DNA of 64,000 bases from the NCBI RefSeq assembly GCF_025905425.1, contig NZ_CP109603.1, positions 2,392,001 through 2,456,000 of the forward strand, written 5' to 3'. A program made the translations under genes and the position numbers. Positions 1 through 8,672 of the stretch are shown piece by piece (position 1 is the first letter of the stretch; every line of letters begins with the position of its first letter). Under the pieces are notes generated by a model, which was given only the letters and a program-made list of their open reading frames with translations, was not told the origin of the DNA and did not search any database. The stretch comes from Pseudomonas putida (GTDB lineage Bacteria > Pseudomonadota > Gammaproteobacteria > Pseudomonadales > Pseudomonadaceae).

Positions 1-573
1 CAGCAGCGGTACCTGCATGATGCCGCCGGCGACTACTTGGACATCCCCCCGGGCGTTTTCTTCCCGGATGCTTCTTAGGAAGCGAGGCATCAGATAGATC
101 TCATCCAGCACCTGGGCAACCTGAGGCGGGTTTGATGAGAGCTTCTGCCTGACATCCAGCAGTAGACTGCGACGCTGACCGACAAGACTTTCGGGGACTG
201 CTTCCAGCAATGGATGATCAGAGGTATCCACCAGGCCTCGCAGTTCTACTACCACTACGCGCTTTCTTTCGCGCTCCTTGCGCTCATTGCGCCAGTCGCT
301 ATACGCCATGGAGACACCGATGGCGATGATCAGAAGTCCAAAGTACGCACAGAGGGTGCTGAGGAAGTCGCTCAGTCCGCCCTCGTTTGAAAACTTGAAC
401 GCTTCGATGACCCCGAAGAACTGATGGAATTCCAGGGTGAAGCTGCCCGCCCCCACGATGGCGATGATGCCGACACCAACCGCCGCAATGCCCAAGCCAA
501 TGTTGCGCTTTCGGGTTAGGAAATTGACGAGTTTAGTGCCGATCCCCATCAGGTAAGACAGCAATGCCTGCAT
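1..573 (-). CDS. two-TM membrane protein, C-terminus beyond window edge (possible SAVED-like domain)
   Basis: Read on the minus strand from an ATG at 573, this frame stays open for 191 codons to the window edge, so the gene is partial. The upstream sequence contains AAGAGGAG about 9 nt before the ATG, a good ribosome binding site. Two hydrophobic segments are visible (residues about 25-45 and 70-92), followed by a basic stretch (RNERKERERKR) and a soluble part beginning VVVVELRGL. The soluble part (GLVDTSDHPLLEAVPESL, then VVAGGIMQVPLL at the edge) reminds me of the start of SAVED domains in two-TM CBASS effectors (Cap14 type). That is an inference from pattern and from the defence-rich surroundings, and the diagnostic part of the domain lies outside the window. 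The membrane-protein call is firm; the family is not. Confidence 0.6.
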   Translation of the reverse strand, partial: MQALLSYLMGIGTKLVNFLTRKRNIGLGIAAVGVGIIAIVGAGSFTLEFHQFFGVIEAFKFSNEGGLSDFLSTLCAYFGLLIIAIGVSMAYSDWRNERKERERKRVVVVELRGLVDTSDHPLLEAVPESLVGQRRSLLLDVRQKLSSNPPQVAQVLDEIYLMPRFLRSIREENARGDVQVVAGGIMQVPLL

Positions 574-1037
574 GATCAAACGCTCCTCTTGCACGGCAGG
601 TTGCTGCGTGCTTGGCCCGGTACAACAGCAATCACTCAGTTCCTGTCAGCCAGCGACATGCGAAGCATTGACGATGCCTTCAAGAGGCCATCACTGTACG
701 TTTGACCATGAAAAAATACAAGATTGGATCCAGCCCTTTTCATTCAGCCCATGATGGTCACCGGTCAATGGGCGCGCGCGTCGCTTGCGCGAGCAGCCTT
801 TACGCATGCTGGAAGGGGGTCTTTGCCTGATGCGAGATATGGAAATTCGTCTCGACAGTCAGGGCTTCTTTGCCCATGGGGGATATTTTCCGTTCCTGAG
901 CATGAGCTTGTCTCGCTGACACCACCTCATGAACCAAGAACGATACATGCCGGTCAAGCAGTAACAGCAGATTGCGAAAGTGGGGTATATAGGATGTTCA
1001 TTTTCGGTAGAAACCGCCGCCAAGCTCGAAAAATATC
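574..1037. other. intergenic stretch, no convincing gene
   Basis: About 460 bases between the truncated membrane protein and the histidine kinase remnant, whose 3' end faces it. Short plus-strand open frames exist (for example a 26-codon frame starting at about 835 and an 11-codon frame near 930), but none has homology I recognise or a clear ribosome binding site. I see no hairpin or repeat that explains the region. It probably holds the promoter of the leftward gene that starts at 573. Confidence 0.5.
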
Positions 1038-1925
1038 TTAGCTTCCTTGAGGGAAAGCGACCTTGAAGGTTGTGCCGTCTTCATCGCTTGACATCACGTC
1101 TATCGTGCCTCCATGGCTCGTGACAATTTCATTGGCGATGAACAACCCCAGCCCCAATCCATGGGTGTTTTCTGAGTCATCCGTGGCCCGCGCCAAGCGA
1201 GCCTCGGGGTTGAATAGGTAGGGCAACTCATCGGGCGAAATTGGGCTCCCCCAGTTGTGAACGTCAATCTGCGCTACGCCGTGGGATCCAGTAAGCCGCA
1301 GCTGAATAGGCTTTTTCACATCCCCATGTCGTATAGCATTGATGACTAGGTTGGAAATCACCTGCCCCATACGTTGCGGATCGAAGTTGGCAGACAGAGA
1401 AGAGATGCCTTCGAAGACGATGGTCGCCTCTGGGTGAGCCAGGCTGACCTCCTTTACGAACGAAGTACACAATTCCCTCAGCTCAAAAGTTTGTCGCTGT
1501 ATGGGTATCCCTGTGCTGAGGTTGCATCGGGCAAGATCGAGCAGGTCGTTGACCATGTCGTTGGCCCGCTCGACGCTTACGGAAATCTGGCCGACCACTT
1601 TCTGTTCCCTCACCCCCATCTGATGGGCGTTGGCGAGCAGACCAGCCCCCATGGTTATAGCCGTCAGGGGCGCCCGCATATCATGGCCGAGAACACCCAG
1701 GACGAGCTTACGCGTGGTTTCGACAGCTTTGCCATACGCGGCAATAGACTCCATCAACGCCTGGTCAATGGCCTCGTTGAAGCGAATGATCTCAGCAACG
1801 CGCTCGGGATGCTCAACCGAAGTCTCCTGTGCCAGCCACAGCCTCAATACACTGGAGCGTAGGGCTCGGTATTCGGAGACCATCTGGTCAAGGCTGAATC
1901 CATCCCGCAAACGCAACACTGCATG
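1038..1925 (-). pseudogene. sensor histidine kinase, 5'-truncated
   Basis: The frame reads as a cytosolic two-component kinase: a short helical sensor part (DGFSLDQMVSEYRALRSS, the end of an RsbRD/RsbT-co-antagonist-like N-terminal region), a dimerisation/phosphoacceptor box (LGHDMRAPLTAI, with the phospho-His), an N box (NLVINAIRHG) and a G box (GLGLGLFIANEI). The frame stays open to 2303, but everything upstream of about 1925 is the antisense of a fumarase fragment, so that longer N-terminus is an artefact. The native 5' end with its start codon is missing; family members usually carry about 100 more N-terminal residues. The kinase core looks undamaged, but without its start the gene is probably not expressed normally. 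No response regulator lies beside it. Confidence 0.75.
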
Positions 1926-1929
1926 TGTT

Positions 1930-2351
1930 TCGGCGGCACTTACTACGTTGGGCCTGTCGATCCCGTCCGTGAGGAAGTGGTAGGCCCTGCAGGGCCTACT
2001 ACGTCGACTCGGATGGACAAGTTCACGCCGCGCCTTCTGAGCGAGACGGGTCTGCTCGGCATGATTGGTAAATCGGAACGTGGCCCCATCGCTATCGAGG
2101 CAATCAGCCAACACGGTGCAGTCTACCTGATGGCTGTCGGCGGCGCGGCTTACCTGGTATCCCAGGCAATTACGAATGCCCGCGTGGTCGCATTTGCAGA
2201 CCTGGGGATGGAAGCAATCTATGAGTTTGAACTTAAAGACATGCCGACCACGGTAGCGGTTTCTTCCCAAGGCGAGTCTGTCCACACTACGGGGCCCATC
2301 CATTGGGCGCCTATCAGTAAGCTGGTTTGGAAGACAGACTCCGTCGACTGA
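1930..2351 (+). pseudogene. C-terminal fragment of class I (Fe-S) fumarate hydratase
   Basis: This plus-strand frame matches the C-terminal domain of class I fumarase as I know it: YYVGPVDPVREEVVGPAGPT, then TRMDKFTP, GMIGKSERGP, HGAVYLMAVGGAAYLVSQAI, DLGMEAIYEFELKDMP and TVAVSSQGESVHTTGP, ending at TGA 2349-2351. Only about 135 residues of an enzyme of roughly 500 are present. The upstream three quarters, including the Fe-S cysteines, are replaced by the histidine kinase fragment on the other strand. The fragment has no start codon in a sensible context and cannot be active. A strong terminator lies 190 bases downstream and may be the original fumarase terminator. Identity is fairly secure; the exact junction (about 1925-1940) is estimated from where homology stops. 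Confidence 0.75.
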
Positions 2352-2541
2352 TATTTCTTCTCTTGGGCAACGATAATGCGCTTCCTGTAAGCGTGTATCA
2401 GAGCCTAAGGGCTACAGAGTCCAGCCCAGGCGTGCGTTCAACGCATTTCTGGGATTTGATCGGCGGGTGAGGCTGAGGCTCACGAGGCCAACTCCTCGCC
2501 ACTGATCGGACAGGTGCTGTTCTGACGGCTTTCAGCACCTT

Positions 2542-2576
2542 AAAGCCACCACCCCCACGCGGGTGGTGGCTTTTTT
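2542..2576 (+). terminator. rho-independent terminator
   Basis: GCCACCACCC and GGGTGGTGGC form a perfect 10-bp GC-rich stem around a short CACGC-type loop, followed directly by six T residues on the plus strand. It follows the fumarase fragment and precedes the TIR-like gene. Confidence 0.9.
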
Positions 2577-2771
2577 ATGCTCGCAAGATGTCTGCGCTGC
2601 TCGCCCCACGGAACCCAGGGCACTTGGACTTCTTCGTCGACACCGATCCGCTGGCTTGCTGGCGGGCATACGTGCGACGATCGCGCCGCCCCTAGGGAAC
2701 AAGCCATCTCGACTCTGGACGAGGTGATACTTGAAGGAAGGGGCAACGCTGAATACTACTTTGGTGATGAG

Positions 2772-3737
2772 ATGAACGATCGCGTATTTTACTCTTGGCA
2801 ATCTGACAGCCCCGGCAACATCAATCGAAATTTCATTCAGCAGGCACTGGAAACGGCGATTGCCGACATACACAAAGACGACACGACCGACGTTGAGCCG
2901 GTCATCGACCGAGACACACTTGGCCTGGCTGGCTCACCGGACATCAGCCACTCCATTTTCGACAAGATCGATGCCGCCTCGGTGTTCGTGTGCGATGTCT
3001 CAATCATCGACCCCTCGGCAGCAAGGCCGACACCGAATCCTAATGTGCTAATCGAACTGGGGTACGCGATCAAGGCTCTGGGCTGGAACCGCATCATCAT
3101 GGTGATGAACACCACATTCGGCCTCCCAGAGAAGCTGCCCTTCGACCTCAGATCCAAGCGCATTACGACATACGCTATTGCAAGCGACGCGGCAGAAAAA
3201 GCGCCCACGAGAAGAGCGCTGGCAAGTACGTTTGTGGTGGCACTGAACACGATCTTTGAATCCCATGGGTCACGGCCGCACGCGACTGAAACCAGCGACG
3301 CTAGAGGCAATGAGGCTCAACCCCGCGCAGCGGATACCGAGCTGTTCGAGCGCTTCAGAACCGAGTTACCTACCAAGGGCAGCATCAGTTTCATAAACGA
3401 ACAAAATATGGCCGGTTTTTCCTGGCGCCTCTCCCAGCTCGACCAGCTCAGGCATTTCTACTATGAGTGGGATAACGTCGAGCACGAATTCATCGATGCG
3501 CAAATGGAAACAATGCGCGCGCAGCTGCATCAGTTGGTCGGCGACTACCTGGAGCAGATCGCCACCTACACCTTCCCCACTCATAATCCGGACAGACAAA
3601 CCGTCCCTCCAGAATGGGAAATCGATAAGCCAGAGTTATTCGCTTCAGTCGTCAAAGGCCTTCACGAGACCGCCGGAAAAATCGTCAAGCTGCACGGTGA
3701 ACTCTTCCGTACGGGCCGGCAAAAATTTGATCGCTGA
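2772..3737 (+). CDS. TIR-like nucleotide-binding protein (YSWQSD family)
   Basis: The open frame extends upstream to 2577, but the conserved part starts at the ATG at 2772 (MNDRVFYSWQSD), preceded by GGTGATGAG; the upstream extension overlaps a terminator and looks non-coding. The 321-residue protein opens with a beta strand and the YSWQSD motif, then NRNFIQQALETAI, a conserved DRDTLGLAGSPDI block, VFVCDVSIID and NPNVLIELGYAIKALGWNRI. This is the TIR-like/SEFIR-like flavodoxin-type fold common in defence islands, where such domains bind or cleave NAD-type nucleotides. The C-terminal half (after about residue 175) is helical, and I do not recognise it. The gene stands alone, with no obvious sensor partner. 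Function is inferred from fold and neighbourhood only. Confidence 0.65.
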   Translation: MNDRVFYSWQSDSPGNINRNFIQQALETAIADIHKDDTTDVEPVIDRDTLGLAGSPDISHSIFDKIDAASVFVCDVSIIDPSAARPTPNPNVLIELGYAIKALGWNRIIMVMNTTFGLPEKLPFDLRSKRITTYAIASDAAEKAPTRRALASTFVVALNTIFESHGSRPHATETSDARGNEAQPRAADTELFERFRTELPTKGSISFINEQNMAGFSWRLSQLDQLRHFYYEWDNVEHEFIDAQMETMRAQLHQLVGDYLEQIATYTFPTHNPDRQTVPPEWEIDKPELFASVVKGLHETAGKIVKLHGELFRTGRQKFDR

Positions 3738-4531
3738 ACACTCAGGCGATTAGTTCAACGGCCCTGCGCTAAAAAACCCGTATGAAGCCACCGCGCTGTG
3801 AGGCGGTGGCTCTGCCAAGCTTCGAGAAGCGTTCCTCAGTTGAGGATGGGTCAGGAATTTGCGTTGACATTCGCCAAGCGTCTGTTGCTAAAGACGCGCG
3901 CACTCACTTTATCGAATACCCAATTGTAAATAATATCGTGTAGGGCAGAATGAAAACAAAGAAGCCCAACTCAACCATCAGTGCTTTAAGGAGCGTGATG
4001 AAGGCGCTAGCAGGCTGATTACTGGAGGGGTGCAGAAGCCACACCCATCGCACGCAGCTGATATGCGGATACCGCTTGAAACAGGCTTTCTGCGTGCACT
4101 CGTAGCACCCTGATCTACTCAGCCGGGTGGCCTGCCGCTTCAGCCTCATGCAGACGTCGCAATGCTTCGATCGCCTGGTTGATAAGCGGCAGGCTGTCTT
4201 CGTAGATTTTGACAAAATCCTTTTTCATGCCTGCCTCCAGCAGTGCAGTGATGACCACGCTATCGAGTGGGCTCCGGTCAGCGAAACATAGCGCTGCAAG
4301 GTCGTTACACAATTACCACCTGTCAGGAAGTCCTCACCTCGAGGACGACAGTACCCACTGGGAGCTTTCTGCTAGGCGCTTTTTGCAGTTCACGTGATTG
4401 GATCAGGCGAACCGCCCGATCTGTTGCCTTGCGGTTATGCCTATATTGATCCAGCCTTCATAACCCAGCAGTAATAACGTGCAGAGCACGATGCTCCGCA
4501 GAGCCAGATGCTTCCAGATCAAGGGGGGCTT
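3738..4531. other. long intergenic region before the pPIWI-RE operon
   Basis: About 800 bases between the TIR-like gene and the REase-like gene. It holds a perfect 9-bp hairpin (AGCCACCGC / GCGGTGGCT, 3786-3811) without a T tract on the plus strand, which may end the TIR-like transcript, and one possible small minus-strand gene (4115-4228, listed separately). A minus-strand open frame at 3904-4215 has unconvincing composition. The promoter of the pPIWI-RE operon should lie between about 4320 and 4530, but I cannot single out -35/-10 boxes. Confidence 0.5.
4115..4228 (-). CDS. possible small protein (37 aa), unknown
   Basis: An ATG at 4228 follows GGAGGCAGGC, a good ribosome binding site with about 5 nt spacing, and opens a 37-codon frame (MKKDFVKIYEDSLPL..., ending AEAAGHPAE) of amphipathic, charged helical character. 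The same frame can be extended to a TTG at 4312, but with a poorly placed Shine-Dalgarno. No homology is recognised. It is listed because the ribosome binding site is good and the peptide composition is protein-like, but chance is not excluded. Confidence 0.3.
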   Translation of the reverse strand: MKKDFVKIYEDSLPLINQAIEALRRLHEAEAAGHPAE

Positions 4532-5569
4532 ATGAACTCAGTGGATAGCGACGCCCAACGCTTGCTCAGCTTGATTGTAAGAGCTGCACAGCTGGACGCC
4601 AGTCAACATGGGGCACGCCACGATCTTCTTCGACAGGTCAGCGCTTTACTCTGGTGGCTGGAGCCTGACGCCCCGCCTCGCACGATCGCCAACCTGCTCG
4701 CATGCTTGAGCTTGCCGCTTGAGCAGTGGCTCGATAGTCGCCTCAGACAAGGGTATGAAGGTGCGCTGAAGTTCGCTGACGAGCCCAGCATGCTGTGCAA
4801 CGCCATTGCCCTGGAGTCCAACCCCCGGGTGGGCTGGGAACGTATTCAGCAGATCGTTAAGAACGTTCGTGACCTGTGCAGGACGCGTCCTCACGGGGCT
4901 GATGAGTACCGTCTGTTTCGCATGTTTCTGATCGACCACGGGGTAGTCGACGCTGACCGAAGCCTCGACTTCCTGATACCCCTTCAAGTCAGCTTCAACT
5001 CCCTGTACGAACCCATCCCTGAGCATCTGATCCGGGCGGGTCAGGTTTACCTATGTCCCAGCTGTGGGTGGCCGATGGAGATACACCGCCATGCCGTGTC
5101 ATGTCGTGCTCACTGGTGCGAACAAACATTCGGGATCGCGCAGTGGATGGGAGAGGAACTGGTAAGCGTCAAAACCTCGAAGGTCATACCCCCGCAGCCC
5201 GCGCAGAACAAATACAGACTCACGCCTGCACTGTGGAAATTCACGTTGATTCCGGGCTTACTGGAGCGGCGTCTGCGTGACGGTATTACGCGCCTAGGCG
5301 TGCCGGTCGAACTGTGGCCGGATGTGGATGACGCCGACCTGCGATTTAGCGTTGCCGGTGAAAGCTACTCGCTGGATGCCAAGGTATGGCACTCCCCCGG
5401 CCATCTTGGGCACCACCTGCAGAACACCGCACACGCCGATGCCATGATCGTAATTCCCGATTACCAGGTGCAGTACGTATCCATGCTGAATGAGCAGTGC
5501 TACCCCAGGCAGATCATGTCTGAGACACAGTGCCTGCGCTGGGTGAAGATCCATGCCAACCCTAACTGA
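4532..5569 (+). CDS. REase-fold protein of a pPIWI-RE system
   Basis: First gene of a three-gene operon. The frame opens at 4508, but the ATG at 4532 has the well-placed AAGGGG before it, so I use that (345 aa). The N-terminal two thirds are helical. A treble-clef-like zinc site follows (YLCPSCGWPMEI, then VSCRAHWC; four cysteines near residues 180-210). The C-terminal domain shows a PD-(D/E)xK nuclease pattern: ELWPDVDDADL, then YSLDAKVWHS with the catalytic D...DxK arrangement, then ADAMIVIPDYQV. Published comparative work on pPIWI-RE systems (Burroughs and colleagues) describes an REase-fold gene next to a DinG-like helicase and a pPIWI-RE protein, exactly this arrangement. Its end overlaps the helicase start by 17 bases, implying translational coupling. 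Proposed role: the nuclease arm of the complex. Confidence 0.75.
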   Translation: MNSVDSDAQRLLSLIVRAAQLDASQHGARHDLLRQVSALLWWLEPDAPPRTIANLLACLSLPLEQWLDSRLRQGYEGALKFADEPSMLCNAIALESNPRVGWERIQQIVKNVRDLCRTRPHGADEYRLFRMFLIDHGVVDADRSLDFLIPLQVSFNSLYEPIPEHLIRAGQVYLCPSCGWPMEIHRHAVSCRAHWCEQTFGIAQWMGEELVSVKTSKVIPPQPAQNKYRLTPALWKFTLIPGLLERRLRDGITRLGVPVELWPDVDDADLRFSVAGESYSLDAKVWHSPGHLGHHLQNTAHADAMIVIPDYQVQYVSMLNEQCYPRQIMSETQCLRWVKIHANPN

Positions 5570-8500
5570 AAATGCCACCACGCTTGCATTGGCTTTAGCC
5601 ATCAAGAATATCAGCAAGGAACCTATGCTGGCCGATGCCGAGATTTTTCTGGTGGGGCGACCACACCTGTGGAATGGCTGGAATGATGCCCCGCAGGAAC
5701 ATCGCGACCAGATCATCACGCTCATCAAGTATCGCCCAGGTGACCTGAATCAGACGGGTCGTTTCATGGAGGAAGCAGTACGAATCCTGCTGTCAGACAA
5801 TGCGCCATTTCGCGTGGCCGGTGCTGACCTCTGGGGTGAACTGGAGTCCCCGCCTCGCCTTAAGGAAACCGACTTTTACTTTTTCAAAAAGGGCTTTGAC
5901 CTCGAAGGTTTGATCGAAGAGAAACTCCTGGCTATCAAGTCCGATCCCGCTGAAGCTTCACAAACCAAGTGGCCTGCCCAAGGCCCGATCATCCTTCGCG
6001 AAACGCTCTCTGAAGGCTACCGCACGTTCGTGATACCGGAGGAGCATCGCTCACGCCTGCAGTTGGAAGACGATCCGTTACCTCTGCAGGTGGCCCCTGA
6101 TGTCACGACCTTTTGCTGGGATAAAGCCATCCTTTTCGACATCGCCAGAACGCTGGATGAAGCAGGTGCCGATCCGGCCAACCATTTGCACCGGAGTCAT
6201 CGAGACTGCCTGAATGCTGTCTTGCGCAACGATGGATGCGTAAAGGCTGACGCGGGTAATTTTTATCGGGTGAACGCACCGACGGGCGTCGGGAAGACAG
6301 TCGTCATGGGAATGATGGGAATCAGCTCCGCCCTGGAGGGCCACCGCGTTGTGATTGCGGTGCCGAATCTGACCGATGTGCGCAATATGGTGGAGCAGCT
6401 AAAGCGAGCGAGCAAGGTCGTTGCACCGCACCTTAGGATCGCACCCTTGCACTCTCAGCGACGAATTGCCAAGGCAGCCGACTACTACGTCGCTCGCGGT
6501 AGAGAGGATCATCCATACGACTATCGATGCCTTTTGGATGCTTGTGCCACCGACGGCAGCGTGAGCCCCAGTGATGCAGAGCCCTGCTTTAACTTGCAGC
6601 TTCCAGGCGAGCGCAAGGGGCAAGAGGTCTTCAAGCGCATACGCAGCTGTCCCTTCATGAATCAGTGTGGCAAGCGCACCATGCTCGAGCAGGCATTGGC
6701 CGCTGACATTGTCGTGGTAAACCACCATGCACTCATCTCAGGCACTTCTCGCATCGCAGTCGAAGGAGGTGGTGGCGAGTCGCGCAGCCTGCTTGAGTTG
6801 CTGCTGCGATCGGCTTCGTTGTTCATGGTCGACGAAATTGACGGGCTGCTGCTGAGCGCAATCGATACCAGTGTCTTCGAACTTCCTCTGAGCAACCACA
6901 TTGAGCACAGCAGCCTCGCCGAATTGCATATCGAAATTTTCCAGCGTGACAGAATCCCCGATGTCGATTCTTCTACCCTCTATCGCGCGCAGCGCGCCTG
7001 TACCGCTGTCATTCATCACACCACTCGCTTACTGCAGCTTGCCCTTGAGCACATCGTCTGGCCAGACCGCGAAACGGTGTGGGAGCGTGCCGACGACAAA
7101 AAAATCAGCGACGACCTGGGCGTCGAAGCCAGTATTCTCGATGGGGTGTGCGGCTACGGTGTACAGGCCATACCGCCTCACCTTGATCCGTTGCGCAAGC
7201 TTCTCCAATCCTTTGCACACAATGACCCGATACCCAGTCCAAGCGACGTAGTCGTCGAGATCGGCAGGCTTCTCCTTACGCTTGCCAAGCAACGGAAACT
7301 AAGCGGTCGCTTCACGGAGAAGAAACTCGAAAAGCTGAAGTCGTCGCTGGTCATACGGACGAGTTTGCACTACATCGAAACCAGTCTTCGCACGCTGTAT
7401 GCCGATGTTCCTGTCCTGGCACGTGCCAAGGTCGCAGCAGCACTCAGGGTGCAGCAGGATCTATCAGGATCCGCGCCCTTCAGCCCAACCCCTCTCGGCC
7501 CTCTGCAGCGCGTCGTTTACGGATTCAAACGCAAACAAGCGGGTCACGACACATGGGCTCTTCAGGTCGTGGCCATGTCTGGCGATCCCCACCGTACCCT
7601 GCAGTTTCTGCCCAACCTTACCTCCAAGATTCACGCTGGCGTAAACAGGACATTTATCGGCTTCAGTGCCACAGCCTATTTTCCAGGGGCCAGTTGCTTC
7701 GATCTGAATGCGAAAACCTTGATCGACGTGCCCGACGCCAAAGGCAACATCCGCTTTGAGAACGTAAATGTGTCCGTTCACGTTTCGGGTACGCCGATCG
7801 ATGGCCGTCTGCTGCATGTCAGAGATCTGGCCTTCGAGCTGTGGCCGTGGTTATCGGGCCGCTTGGCAGCGCTTGAGCAGGATCCAGTCACGCGACATCG
7901 CGCTCGTTTACTTCTCGTCACTGGCAGCGATGCTGAAGCAGAGCAGCTGGCGTCAACACTTTACGAAATTGCTGCCGGCCAACGGAAAGTCGCTTGGATC
8001 CGGGGTGGAAAGAAGGCCGATCGCCAACACCGCCTACCCATGCCCAATCGCTTGACCTATGACGATCTGGTTGAGTTCGCCGACAGCCCTCATGCGGATG
8101 TCGAGCTGCTGGTGAGTTCCATCTACCCTATGGCGCGGGGCCATAACATCGTCACCAAAGACGCCAAGTCAGCCTTGGGCGGCGTTGTGGTTTGCGTGCG
8201 GCCATTGCCCTCCTCCGATCAGCCCGGCAACAACCTGGCCCACCTGTGCTACAGCGTGGGCGAGCAGGTGCATGCGTCGGCGACGCCAGGCCTGGCATTG
8301 CTGCAAGAGCGTGCCAAGGCCAACCGTATCCTCAATGGCATACGCCTGGCGCCCCCCTACTTTTGCAGCCAACCCGAGGACATACGTTTTTACACCGTGA
8401 TGAACGTCCTGGTCACGCTGACTCAGTTGGTAGGGCGGGCAAGGCGCGGAGGAACGCCTGTCACCTGCTACTTGGCCGACGCGGCGTTCTTTGACGGACA

Positions 8501-8672
8501 GAACACGTGGGCGAAGCTTTTGAAGCGAACCATAGAAAAGCTCAGGAATGATGGCCACTGGAACGAATTCTCCACCCACCATGCAGGCTTGGTGGAGGCC
8601 ATGATGCTGTACATCGGATCTGCAGGCACCGAGGATGAGGGACTACCTGATGACGATTTCCCTGAGGACTAA
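5553..8672 (+). CDS. DinG/XPD-like superfamily 2 helicase of a pPIWI-RE system
   Basis: A 1039-residue helicase. Walker A is NAPTGVGKT (about residues 241-249), motif Ia AVPNLTDVRN, the DEAH-type box VDEID (about 426), and motif VI QLVGRARRGG (about 958). Between motif I and the DE box there are four spaced cysteines (YRCLLDAC, EPCF, SCPFMNQCGKR) followed by DIVVVNHHAL, as in the Fe-S or zinc cysteine cluster of DinG/XPD helicases. About 230 N-terminal residues precede the motor. In pPIWI-RE systems a DinG-type helicase is the standing partner and is thought to unwind or track the nucleic acid bound by the PIWI protein; that role is from the literature, not visible here. It overlaps the upstream gene by 17 bases and the downstream gene by 23, so the three are surely co-translated. 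Confidence 0.8.
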   Translation: MPTLTENATTLALALAIKNISKEPMLADAEIFLVGRPHLWNGWNDAPQEHRDQIITLIKYRPGDLNQTGRFMEEAVRILLSDNAPFRVAGADLWGELESPPRLKETDFYFFKKGFDLEGLIEEKLLAIKSDPAEASQTKWPAQGPIILRETLSEGYRTFVIPEEHRSRLQLEDDPLPLQVAPDVTTFCWDKAILFDIARTLDEAGADPANHLHRSHRDCLNAVLRNDGCVKADAGNFYRVNAPTGVGKTVVMGMMGISSALEGHRVVIAVPNLTDVRNMVEQLKRASKVVAPHLRIAPLHSQRRIAKAADYYVARGREDHPYDYRCLLDACATDGSVSPSDAEPCFNLQLPGERKGQEVFKRIRSCPFMNQCGKRTMLEQALAADIVVVNHHALISGTSRIAVEGGGGESRSLLELLLRSASLFMVDEIDGLLLSAIDTSVFELPLSNHIEHSSLAELHIEIFQRDRIPDVDSSTLYRAQRACTAVIHHTTRLLQLALEHIVWPDRETVWERADDKKISDDLGVEASILDGVCGYGVQAIPPHLDPLRKLLQSFAHNDPIPSPSDVVVEIGRLLLTLAKQRKLSGRFTEKKLEKLKSSLVIRTSLHYIETSLRTLYADVPVLARAKVAAALRVQQDLSGSAPFSPTPLGPLQRVVYGFKRKQAGHDTWALQVVAMSGDPHRTLQFLPNLTSKIHAGVNRTFIGFSATAYFPGASCFDLNAKTLIDVPDAKGNIRFENVNVSVHVSGTPIDGRLLHVRDLAFELWPWLSGRLAALEQDPVTRHRARLLLVTGSDAEAEQLASTLYEIAAGQRKVAWIRGGKKADRQHRLPMPNRLTYDDLVEFADSPHADVELLVSSIYPMARGHNIVTKDAKSALGGVVVCVRPLPSSDQPGNNLAHLCYSVGEQVHASATPGLALLQERAKANRILNGIRLAPPYFCSQPEDIRFYTVMNVLVTLTQLVGRARRGGTPVTCYLADAAFFDGQNTWAKLLKRTIEKLRNDGHWNEFSTHHAGLVEAMMLYIGSAGTEDEGLPDDDFPED

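Noticed and set aside
1926..2303. N-terminal extension of the histidine kinase frame
   Set aside because: It is the antisense of a clear class I fumarase C-terminus and contains no kinase or sensor homology.
3904..4215. 103-aa minus-strand frame with a hydrophobic C-terminus
   Set aside because: It overlaps the better-supported 37-codon frame in another phase, and the N-terminal half has shadow-like composition rich in Ser, Arg and Cys.
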